A DNA stretch of 62,016 nucleotides, taken from assembly GCF_002939885.1 (NCBI RefSeq), contig NZ_MDED01000027.1, positions 1 to 62,016 on the forward strand, in the 5' to 3' direction. Source of the stretch: Xanthomonas cucurbitae. Its GTDB lineage: Bacteria > Pseudomonadota > Gammaproteobacteria > Xanthomonadales > Xanthomonadaceae. Both the position numbers and the translations under genes were made by a program. Positions 19,296 through 26,701 of this stretch are shown here, in pieces (within the stretch, counting starts at the first letter, position 1; every line of letters starts with the position of its first letter). The notes under the pieces were generated by a model. It saw nothing but the letters and a program-made list of their open reading frames with translations. It was not told the origin of the DNA and did not search any database.

Positions 19296-20193
19296 GGTGG
19301 GTGTTCCAGAAATCGTAGAAGTTGAACCAGTTGTATGGCGCGTAGCGGGTGTAATGTTCCAGCCTGGCAGCGTAATCGCGCATGAGTACCGCCAGCGCCG
19401 GGGCGCGCTGGCGACGCGGCAGGTCCAGGCCTTCGCTGAAGGTCTCGAAGGCCAGCTCGTAATGGTTGCCACCGCGATACAGGCCGAACGCCAGCACCAC
19501 CGGCACCTTGAGCGCGGCGGCGATCAGCCAAGGCGAGGTCGGGAACATCGCATTGCGGCCCAGGAACATCGCCGGCAGCGCCGGGTCGCCCTCGCGCGGG
19601 CGGTCGATCAGCAGCGCCACCAGCGCACCGGCGTCGGTGGCTTCCTTGATCGCCATGACGATCGAGGTGGCGTCCATCCCGGCATCGATGATGTTGGCGG
19701 CCAGCTGCGGATTGAGCGCGCCCAGCAGGTCGGTCAGGGCACGATTGTGCGCCTTGTCCAGCACCACCTTGACCTGCACGTCCGGGCGCTCGGTGGCCAG
19801 CACGCGCAGCGCGTCGAAACTGCCCAGGTGCGAACCGAAGATCAGCACGCCGCAGCCGCGATCCATCTGCGTGTGCAGCTGGTCCAGGCCGGTGATGTCC
19901 ACGCGGAAGCGCTGCATCTGCCCACACAGCATGTACACCCGATCCAGGATGGTGGAGGCGAAGGTGTGGATATGCCGGGCCACCTCGCGCAGCGTTGCCT
20001 CACGGCCCAGCACCCGCGCCAGGTAGGCACGCGAGGCGGCGCGTTCGGGCGCACGCACCAGCAGGAAGTACAGCGTGATCGGGTAGAGCATCGCCCGCCC
20101 CACCGCGCGCCCGGCGTGGCGGGCGATGCCGCGGATCAGCCATAGGGCAAAGCGTCCGCCGCCTTCGGGGCGCTGTTTCCAGTGATTGCTCAT
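19219..20193 (-). CDS. LpxL/HtrB-like acyltransferase of the xanthomonadin cluster
   Basis: A 324-residue membrane-associated acyltransferase. The N-terminal hydrophobic segment (AMLYPITLYFLLV) is followed by the HxxxxD motif GSHLGSFDAL and by IDRPREGDPALPAMFLGR, the typical layout of lysophospholipid/LPS acyltransferases. It probably transfers the aryl-polyene acyl group from ACP to a lipid acceptor, or acylates that lipid. It starts with an ATGA overlap on the small dehydratase gene. Its last ~25 codons overlap the LolA-like gene in another frame. Confidence 0.82.
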   Translation of the reverse strand: MSNHWKQRPEGGGRFALWLIRGIARHAGRAVGRAMLYPITLYFLLVRAPERAASRAYLARVLGREATLREVARHIHTFASTILDRVYMLCGQMQRFRVDITGLDQLHTQMDRGCGVLIFGSHLGSFDALRVLATERPDVQVKVVLDKAHNRALTDLLGALNPQLAANIIDAGMDATSIVMAIKEATDAGALVALLIDRPREGDPALPAMFLGRNAMFPTSPWLIAAALKVPVVLAFGLYRGGNHYELAFETFSEGLDLPRRQRAPALAVLMRDYAARLEHYTRYAPYNWFNFYDFWNTHHADAPHPAVDADTAVQRRTAMRRTA

Positions 20194-20477
20194 GCCATTG
20201 CCTCGGCCACCAGTTCGCCGCTGACCAGCAGCTGGTCGGCGCGCTGCACGCGAAAGCGCCAGCGCGGGCCATCGCCTTCCAGCGTGACCGACGCGGTCTG
20301 GCCCGGCAGCAGCGGCTGCGCGAACTTCACCTGCGGCAGGCGTGCCGCCGCACGCGGGCCGTGCAGCGCTTCCACGGCTTGCAGCACATGGTCGAGCACG
20401 ACCACGCCGGGCACCACGGGGCGACCCGGGAAGTGCCCGGGCAGGCAGGGATGGTCATGCGGCACGACGAAATCCAT
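20190..20477 (-). CDS. Small FabZ-like hotdog dehydratase
   Basis: A 95-residue protein, shorter than the usual ~150 of FabZ, keeping the hallmark HFPGRPVVPGVV with the catalytic His just before PG. It is likely a second dehydratase or a thioester-binding partner acting on ACP-bound polyene intermediates. The gene follows the acyltransferase gene by 11 bases and overlaps the next start by 4. Confidence 0.75.
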   Translation of the reverse strand: MDFVVPHDHPCLPGHFPGRPVVPGVVVLDHVLQAVEALHGPRAAARLPQVKFAQPLLPGQTASVTLEGDGPRWRFRVQRADQLLVSGELVAEAMA

Positions 20478-20488
20478 AAGCGTAGAAC

Positions 20489-21238
20489 TCAGATCCTGGG
20501 TTGAAGCATTGCAGCCACGGCCTTGTGTGCCTGCTTGGTCAATTGCTGGCGGTCCGGTGCATCCGGCCCGGCGACGGCGATGGGCGCGCCGATGCGCACG
20601 CGGATGATGCCGGGGCGCACCCTGAACACACCATCTACCGGCAACACCTTGCCACAGCCATCCAGCGCCACCGGGACCACCTGCACGCCAGCATCGATAG
20701 CGGCCTGCAGCAGCCCGGCCTTGAATGGCAATAATGCGCCGCTACGGCTACGGGTGCCTTCGGGAAACAGACACAACTGCTTGCCCTCGCGCAGCAGCGC
20801 GGCCGCCTGCCGCCGCACCAGCGCTCCGGCCCGGCGGCTGTCGCGGTCCAGGAACAGCATGCCGGTGGCGCGCGCATACCAGTTCACGAACGGCACCTTG
20901 AGCATTTCTTCCTTGAGCAGAAAACGCAGTGGCACCGGCAGTGCGTAGAACAGCGCGCAGATGTCGATGATCGACTGGTGGTTGCTGACGAACAGGTAGT
21001 TCCTGGACCAATCGACCTGGTCGCGCCCTTCCACAATCACCCGGGCGCCCGCGCCGCGGAACAGCACCGGCGCCCACATCCAGCCGCCCATGCGCAGCAG
21101 GCGGTCGGCATCGCGGGTCAGTGCCAGCAGCAACAGCGCATAGACGATGCCGCCAGCGGTAAACGCCAGCGTGAAGGCCAGTTGCAGCAGATTGAATACG
21201 GCCCACGCCAGGCGCGACGGCATCCTTGCCAACGGCAT
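20489..21238 (-). CDS. 1-acylglycerol-3-phosphate acyltransferase-like (PlsC family)
   Basis: A 249-residue membrane protein with one or two N-terminal helices and the PlsC signatures VSNHQSIIDIC (HxxxxD), LFLDRDSRRAG and LFPEGTRSRSG. In aryl-polyene loci such enzymes help attach the acyl chain to a glycerol-type lipid. A GTG at 21265 would add nine residues; I chose the ATG at 21238 because GGGGACAAG precedes it at a usable distance and the family starts near this point. Confidence 0.85.
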   Translation of the reverse strand: MPLARMPSRLAWAVFNLLQLAFTLAFTAGGIVYALLLLALTRDADRLLRMGGWMWAPVLFRGAGARVIVEGRDQVDWSRNYLFVSNHQSIIDICALFYALPVPLRFLLKEEMLKVPFVNWYARATGMLFLDRDSRRAGALVRRQAAALLREGKQLCLFPEGTRSRSGALLPFKAGLLQAAIDAGVQVVPVALDGCGKVLPVDGVFRVRPGIIRVRIGAPIAVAGPDAPDRQQLTKQAHKAVAAMLQPRI

Positions 21239-21292
21239 TTTTGTCTTGTCCCCGAAACTGTGCACGAACGTCGGTGCCCTTGAGCTACGCCG

Positions 21293-22039
21293 TCAGCGTA
21301 GCAAATCGCGCCAGAAGTCCGGCCCGAGCCGCGCCATCTGCCGCATGAAGTCCAGCAGATTACGGTAGGGCCGCTGCGGAAACCAGCGGGCGCGCAAGCA
21401 ATATTCCCCGACGAAGAACCCGCCCAGCACGCCATAGGCGAGCAGGTTGGCAAACAACGAGGCGCGCGCATCGCTGATCGGCAGTGGCGAGGCAATGCCC
21501 AGTTGCGCCAGCACGCCACTGGGTTCTGCGCACAGGCCCAGCACCAGGTTGACCAGGGCCAACCCGCACAGCAGCAGCGCCCAGGCCAGGGTGAGGCGGC
21601 GCGTATAGCGGTACTGCGCCGGGGTCAGCGGCACGCCGGCCTGGCGGTACAGCCCTTCGACGATGCGGGTAATCAACGGCGTGCGCCCGCGGCGCAGGCT
21701 GCGCCCGAAGAACCAGGCGATCCAACCGGTGAACACCACCGGCGGCGCGGCCAGCAACAGCATCGCGTACGGCGACTGCCACAACGCCCACAGACCGGCC
21801 AGGGTCGCCAGCGCCAGCATCCAGGCCCACGGCCGACGGCCGACCATCGGCTCGATCAGCACCATCAGCACCAACAGGCCGCCGGCCACCACGGCCAGTT
21901 CGGGGCGATGACTGGCGTTGGCCCAATGCGCCAGCGGCGAGTACGCCACCGCCAGCAGCACGCCCACGCCCAGCACCCAAGGCGCAGACTCGCCAGGCGC
22001 GGCGGCGGGCGCCTCAGACGGTCTTGTTGGCTTGGACAT
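21293..22039 (-). CDS. Membrane protein of the xanthomonadin cluster, function unknown
   Basis: A 248-residue protein with six or so hydrophobic segments (WVLGVGVLLAVAYSPLA; LVVLMVLI-like; WMLALATLAGLWAL; AMLLLAAPPVVFTGWIAWFF; LTLAWALLLCGLALVNLVLG; LLAYGVLGGFFVGEYCL). The C-terminal FPQRPYRNLLDFMRQM is recurrent in aryl-polyene-cluster membrane proteins. It lies between the ACP and acyltransferase genes, with its start 26 bases inside the ACP gene. I cannot assign an activity; a role in handing the ACP-bound product to the membrane acyltransferases is a guess. Confidence 0.7.
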   Translation of the reverse strand: MSKPTRPSEAPAAAPGESAPWVLGVGVLLAVAYSPLAHWANASHRPELAVVAGGLLVLMVLIEPMVGRRPWAWMLALATLAGLWALWQSPYAMLLLAAPPVVFTGWIAWFFGRSLRRGRTPLITRIVEGLYRQAGVPLTPAQYRYTRRLTLAWALLLCGLALVNLVLGLCAEPSGVLAQLGIASPLPISDARASLFANLLAYGVLGGFFVGEYCLRARWFPQRPYRNLLDFMRQMARLGPDFWRDLLR

Positions 22040-22283
22040 GCGCCGACAATGCGCGCAACGACGCGAAGATGCGACGGTTTTCGTCGTTGTCCGAGCGCAG
22101 CTGGAAGCCGTAGCGCTTGCTGATCGCCAGCGCCAGTTCCAGTGCATCGATCGAATCCAGCCCCAACCCGGTGTTGAACAATGGCGCCTCTGGCTCGATG
22201 TCGGCGGGTTGGACGTCTTCCAGGTTCAGGCTTTCGACCAGGAGTTCGGCCAGTTCACGTTCGGCAGCGGTTTGCGAAGACAT
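22014..22283 (-). CDS. xanC: Acyl carrier protein
   Basis: An 89-residue ACP with the phosphopantetheine attachment Ser in GLGLDSIDALEL. The acidic helix pattern and length fit the family. XanC is the published ACP of the Xanthomonas pigment cluster; it receives 3-hydroxybenzoate from XanA2 and carries the growing polyene. This is the only ACP in the window, whereas many aryl-polyene clusters have two. The start MSSQTAAERELAELL was chosen over an upstream in-frame ATG because it matches normal ACP length. It is the first gene of the minus-strand unit. Confidence 0.9.
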   Translation of the reverse strand: MSSQTAAERELAELLVESLNLEDVQPADIEPEAPLFNTGLGLDSIDALELALAISKRYGFQLRSDNDENRRIFASLRALSAHVQANKTV

Positions 22284-22553
22284 CCAGAGGGTTTCCAGGG
22301 TAAAAGGTCGTGGCAGAGGGGACCAGCGCGCCAACCGGGCACCAAGGCCGATGGTCGTGGTGGGCGAGGCATCGAGCCGGCAGTGTACGTAGCGTACCTG
22401 TCGGGTCGCGCGCCCGGCCCAGCGCGCATCCGGCGATCGCCCTGTCCTTGCAATGGTCGTCCTGTGAGGGACAGACGGCCCGCACAGCAGTCCGGGCCGC
22501 CGGTCAGGCTATCATGACTGCATCACGCTCGCCCGCTGCAGGTTCGTTCCAGG
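22284..22553. promoter_or_regulatory. Divergent promoter region between xanC and the second halogenase-type gene
   Basis: 270 bases without a credible gene separate two divergent pigment transcripts, so both promoters should lie here. It contains a short perfect inverted repeat, GTACG-TAG-CGTAC, at 22385-22397, which could be an operator. No clear sigma-70 boxes stand out. Confidence 0.4.
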
Positions 22554-23912
22554 ATGACTTCTCCCGTTGTTCGCCCCATCCCGGCCGCCGGGCCGGCCCC
22601 CGGACCGGAGTGTCCGGACGTCGTGATCGTTGGCGGCGGACCGGCTGGTTGCGCTGCGGCCATTGTACTGGCCGAGCTCGGTTGGGCGGTGACACTGCTG
22701 GAGAAGGCACAGCATCCGCGCTTTCATATCGGCGAATCGCTGCTGCCGATGAACATGCCCATTCTCGAGCGCCTGGGCGTGCTGGAACAGGTGCGCCGCA
22801 TCGGCGTGCTCAAGCGCGGCGCGGATTTTCCCAACGATGCCGGCGGCTACAACACATTCCGCTTTTCGCACGCGCTCGATGCCAAGGCCGACTTCGCCTT
22901 CCAGGTCCCGCGCGCGCAGTTCGACGAGGTGCTGTTCGCGCGCGCACGGGCAGTAGGCGTGGATGCACGCGAGCAGGTCGCGGTGGAACAGGTGGACCTG
23001 GACGGCGGCCAACCGCTGCTGCGGGCGCGCACGGCCGACGGCCAGGTACAGCAGTTCCGCCCGCGCTACCTGCTCGACGCCAGCGGCCGTGACACCTTCC
23101 TGGGCAACCGGCTCAAACTCAAACGCGCCAATGCCAAGCACCAGTCTGCCGCGCTGTTCAGCCACTTCCGCGGCGTGACCCGCCGCCCGGGCGAGGATGC
23201 CGGCAACATCAGCATCTACCGGCATGCACATGGCTGGATGTGGCTGATCCCGTTGCCCGACGACATCATGAGCGTGGGCGCGGTCTGCTACCCCGAATAC
23301 ATGAAGACGCGCAAGGGCGACAGCGAGGGGTTTCTGATGCGCACGCTGGCGCTCAACGTCGAAGTCACCGAGCGTATGGCTGGTGCGCAGCGCGTGGCGC
23401 CGGTGCATGCCACCGGCAACTACGCCTACGCATGCACGCGCATGGCCGGGCCGCGCTGGCTGATGCTCGGCGATGCCTACACCTTCGTCGATCCGATGTT
23501 TTCCTCCGGCGTGTTCCTGGCCATGCACAGCGCCGAACGCGGCGCGGCGATGGTGGACGCGGCGCTGCGCACGCCGCAGCACGAAGCCAGGCTGCAGCGC
23601 GCATTGCAGCGTGAGCTCAACCGCGGCATCGACGAATTCAAGTGGTTCATCTACCGCTTCACCTCGCCGACCATGCGCAGCCTGTTCGCGCAACCGCAGA
23701 ACGTGCTGCAGCTGGAACAGGCCGTGGTGGCGATGCTGGCCGGCGATGTGTTCGACAGCCCCAAAGTTCGCCTGCGCCTGCGCGCCTTCCGCGCCATCTA
23801 CGCACTCACCACGCTGTCGATGCTGCCGCGTGCCTGGCACTCGTGGCGCCAACGCCGGCGCCAGGCCAGGTTCGGTTTCGACGGCGACACCTTGCACCGA
23901 GACAGTCAATGA
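22554..23912 (+). CDS. FAD-dependent halogenase-type flavoprotein (second of two)
   Basis: A 452-residue flavoprotein with FAD-binding VVIVGGGPAGCAAA near residue 25, the family motif HIGESLLP, Lys 87 in GVLKRGADF at the position of the halogenase Lys, and the signature WMWLIP (W-x-W-x-I-P) at residues 228-233. It is distinct from the flavoprotein at 12879-14501, so the cluster encodes two. One may halogenate and the other oxidise or hydroxylate the aromatic starter; sequence alone does not say which. Its stop overlaps the xanB2 start as ATGA, suggesting a functional link with 3-hydroxybenzoate supply. Confidence 0.82.
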   Translation: MTSPVVRPIPAAGPAPGPECPDVVIVGGGPAGCAAAIVLAELGWAVTLLEKAQHPRFHIGESLLPMNMPILERLGVLEQVRRIGVLKRGADFPNDAGGYNTFRFSHALDAKADFAFQVPRAQFDEVLFARARAVGVDAREQVAVEQVDLDGGQPLLRARTADGQVQQFRPRYLLDASGRDTFLGNRLKLKRANAKHQSAALFSHFRGVTRRPGEDAGNISIYRHAHGWMWLIPLPDDIMSVGAVCYPEYMKTRKGDSEGFLMRTLALNVEVTERMAGAQRVAPVHATGNYAYACTRMAGPRWLMLGDAYTFVDPMFSSGVFLAMHSAERGAAMVDAALRTPQHEARLQRALQRELNRGIDEFKWFIYRFTSPTMRSLFAQPQNVLQLEQAVVAMLAGDVFDSPKVRLRLRAFRAIYALTTLSMLPRAWHSWRQRRRQARFGFDGDTLHRDSQ

Positions 23913-24916
23913 CCGCTTCCCCCGCGCCTACTGCGCAGCCCCTGCGCGCTCCCCGCCTGCAGGTCGATTATGTCGACCAGACCGACCCGGCCGCGCTACT
24001 GACCGATCAGCAGGTGCTGGCGGTATTCGGCTTTGGCACAACTGCGTCACGCCTGCACGACCCGCGCTATCTGCGTGTGCCGCTGCAGCCGTACCAGGCC
24101 GATGTGCTGGAAGTGTGGCGTACCGATGCGCCGGTGCGTAGCGGCCGCGATGGCAACATCGCCTGGTCCAGCGACGGCCGCCTGCAGTTCGGCGTGATCG
24201 AAATCGACGAGCAGGATGTCGATATCGAAGACGCCGCCGCCAAGGCCTATGCCGAGATCACATCCTTCGTCAGCGGCAGCGACACGCCGCGCCTGTTGCG
24301 CATCTGGAACTACCTGGATGCCATCACCCTGGGCAGCGGCGACCGCGAACGCTACCGCCAGTTCTGCGTGGGCCGCGCACGCGGGCTGGGCGCATTCGAC
24401 ACCGCGCAGCTACCGGCCGCTACCGCGGTGGGTCGCTGCGATGCCGAACGCGTCATCCAGATCTACTGGCTGGCCGCCGCCGAGGCCGGCCTGCCGCTGG
24501 AAAACCCGCGCCAGGTCAGTGCCTACAACTACCCGCGCCAGTACGGCCCGCAGCCGCCAAGTTTCGCCCGCGCGATGTTGCCGCCGGCCGGTAGCGACAT
24601 GCCGCTGCTGCTCTCGGGCACCGCCGCTGTGGTCGGGCATGCCTCGATGCATACCGGCCAATTGCTGGCGCAGTTGGAAGAAACCTTCGCCAATTTCGAT
24701 GCCCTGCTCGGTGCTGCACGGACGCATGCACCTGCCCTGCCCGCGCAGTTCGGCGCCGGCACACGGCTGAAGGTGTATGTGCGCGAGCAGGACGACCTGG
24801 CCAAGGTCGCTCACGCCCTGGATGCGCGCTTCGGTGATGCGGTTCCGCGCCTGCTGCTGCACGCGGTGATCTGCCGCGACGAGCTGGCGGTGGAGATCGA
24901 TGGCGTGCATGGGTGA
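23909..24916 (+). CDS. xanB2: Bifunctional chorismatase making 3- and 4-hydroxybenzoate
   Basis: A 335-residue protein of the FkbO/Hyg5/XanB2 chorismatase family, recognisable by LAVFGFGTTASRLHDPRYLRV, SAYNYPRQYGPQPPSF and the C-terminal RidA-like segment with LLSGTAAVVGHASMHTGQ and VYVREQDD. It cleaves chorismate to 3-hydroxybenzoate, the pigment starter, and 4-hydroxybenzoate, the ubiquinone precursor, releasing pyruvate. It overlaps the upstream flavoprotein gene by 4 bases and converges on xanA2, the ligase that uses its product. Confidence 0.93.
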   Translation: MTASPAPTAQPLRAPRLQVDYVDQTDPAALLTDQQVLAVFGFGTTASRLHDPRYLRVPLQPYQADVLEVWRTDAPVRSGRDGNIAWSSDGRLQFGVIEIDEQDVDIEDAAAKAYAEITSFVSGSDTPRLLRIWNYLDAITLGSGDRERYRQFCVGRARGLGAFDTAQLPAATAVGRCDAERVIQIYWLAAAEAGLPLENPRQVSAYNYPRQYGPQPPSFARAMLPPAGSDMPLLLSGTAAVVGHASMHTGQLLAQLEETFANFDALLGAARTHAPALPAQFGAGTRLKVYVREQDDLAKVAHALDARFGDAVPRLLLHAVICRDELAVEIDGVHG

Positions 24917-25074
24917 GCCTGCACTGCGGCAGCCGGCAGCTCCGCGTGCTGGACCGCCCGGTGCCCGGCGCTGGCAAGCGCTCTGCGCGGTCATGATCGC
25001 CGCTGTGTCACGCCGCGCGGCACCCGCAGCGCACTGAACGGCATGCCCGGCGCGCTGCTGCGCGATTGCAGCGC
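24917..25074. other. Convergent gap between xanB2 and xanA2
   Basis: 158 bases of GC-rich DNA with no credible gene. No strong hairpin followed by a T-run was recognised in either direction. Confidence 0.4.
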
Positions 25075-26424
25075 TCAGCCGTTGAGCAGGCCCAGCACCA
25101 GATCACGCGGCAGCTTGCCGGTTTCGTTGCGCGGCAGTACCGCGAGCTTGCGCAGGCGGCGCGGCAGGAACACCGGATCGATGCTGGCGCGCAGCGCGGC
25201 AAGGATCTGCGCTTCGTCCAGCGCAGGCGCCACCACCAGTGCGGCGATGCGTCCGACGGCTTGTCCGGCGTCGGGCGTGAGTTGCACGACGATGCCATCG
25301 ATCACGCCAGGAACGGCGAGCAGGCGGCGGGTGAGATCGGCCAGCGAAGCGCGCTTGCCGGCGATTTCCAGCAGGTCGGCCTGGCGCCCGCGCACCTGGA
25401 AGCGGCCGTCTTCGGCAACATCCATCATGTCGGCCAGCAACACCGGTGTGGCCAGATGCGGGGCATGCACCAACGTGCCGGCCTCCTGCACCTGCAACCG
25501 CACGCCCGGCAGCGGGGTCCAAGCCGCTTCCAGCGCGGTGCGACGCACGGCGAACACGCAGGTCTCGGTGGAGCCGAACATCTCGCGCACTTCCCCGCCG
25601 AAGCGCGCCTCGGCCGCCGCCGCGACCTCCTGCGCCAGCGGTGCCGTGGCCGAGACGATGCCCACCAACGGCGGCAGTACCACGCCCGATTCGACCAGCG
25701 CGCGCAGATGCACCGGCGTGGTCACCAGCACGCGCGGCTCCGGAATCTCTGCCAGCGCACGCGCCACATCGTCCGGAAAGAACGGGCGCCCGGCATGTAC
25801 CGCCAACGCGGTCACCATCGGCAACAGCACCGACAATTCCATGCCGTACATGTGCTGCGGCGGTACCGTGGCCACCACATGCGGCACCGCATCGGTGTGC
25901 GCCCACAGGCTTTGCAGCGCCACCAGATCCTGTCGCGTGCTGGTCAGAAAGCTACCCCAGGTCTTGGGATTAGGTTGCGGTGCACCGGTACTTCCGGAGG
26001 TGAAGCCGATCGCCACCAAGGCATCGTCGGCCAGCAGCGGGATCGGGCCATCGGCCTGCGGCAGCTCGGCCGGCAGCTGCCAGTAACGCGGCGGCGCCAG
26101 CTCCAGCGACAGATCGCCCAGGCAATAGGTGTCGGCATGGCGTGCCTGCACTTCGCCGACCACGGCCGGCGCGCGCGAGGACGGCAGCAGCGACACCTGC
26201 CCGCGCAGCGCGCAGGCATAGAACGCCACCATGAAGTGGTAGCGGTCTTCGCATAGATTCACCGCGTGGCGGCCTTGCGGCAGTTGCTGTGCCAGACCGT
26301 GCACGTGCGCTGTGAAGGTTGCCAGATCCACCGACTGTCCCGCGCGCCACGCCAGCGGCCGGCCAGGCGCGCCGACGGCCATGGGGTGGGAAAGGGCAGG
26401 AGCAGACAGGCTGGGCATGTGCAT
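25075..26424 (-). CDS. xanA2: ATP-dependent 3-hydroxybenzoate:ACP ligase
   Basis: A 449-residue adenylate-forming enzyme. The AMP-binding P-loop reads GFTSGSTGAPQPNPKTW (residues 140-156), followed by the MFGSTET motif, GRQADLLEIAGKRAS, and the C-terminal catalytic Lys in RNETGKLPRD. XanA2 of Xanthomonas is the known enzyme activating 3-HBA and loading it on XanC; the adjacent xanB2 supports that identity. The start MHMPSLSAPALSH has two ATGs six bases apart (26424 and 26418). It is transcribed alone, diverging from the S9 peptidase gene. Confidence 0.9.
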   Translation of the reverse strand: MHMPSLSAPALSHPMAVGAPGRPLAWRAGQSVDLATFTAHVHGLAQQLPQGRHAVNLCEDRYHFMVAFYACALRGQVSLLPSSRAPAVVGEVQARHADTYCLGDLSLELAPPRYWQLPAELPQADGPIPLLADDALVAIGFTSGSTGAPQPNPKTWGSFLTSTRQDLVALQSLWAHTDAVPHVVATVPPQHMYGMELSVLLPMVTALAVHAGRPFFPDDVARALAEIPEPRVLVTTPVHLRALVESGVVLPPLVGIVSATAPLAQEVAAAAEARFGGEVREMFGSTETCVFAVRRTALEAAWTPLPGVRLQVQEAGTLVHAPHLATPVLLADMMDVAEDGRFQVRGRQADLLEIAGKRASLADLTRRLLAVPGVIDGIVVQLTPDAGQAVGRIAALVVAPALDEAQILAALRASIDPVFLPRRLRKLAVLPRNETGKLPRDLVLGLLNG

Positions 26425-26701
26425 CGACAATCGCAAAAGCGCGCTAGCTTGGCGCCCCGCCCGGGCCGCTGGCAAGTCGGCAGGTCGCCAGCCCGGGGCA
26501 CGCATGCGCCGCTGGCGCGCTGCCGGTGTTCCCGAGGCCGCGGCGACGAAGCCACCAGGCCACGGATCTTCGGCCATTGTCGCGCTCGCCAGGCGCGCTG
26601 GTGACTGCGCGTGGACAACCGCCGCATGACCTGTGGCCCAAGCCTTGCGTGCGGATGAGCTGCTAGGCTTGGCCGTTCTCTTCAGTACCCCGTCGTTGCC
26701 G
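26425..26701. promoter_or_regulatory. Divergent intergenic region, xanA2 / S9 peptidase
   Basis: 277 bases between divergent genes. Promoters for both must lie here, but I could not identify convincing -10/-35 pairs or operators. Confidence 0.35.

Noticed and set aside
22512-23909. 465-codon minus-strand ORF opposite the second flavoprotein gene
   Set aside because: Antisense shadow of a gene with clear FAD and W-x-W-x-I-P motifs.
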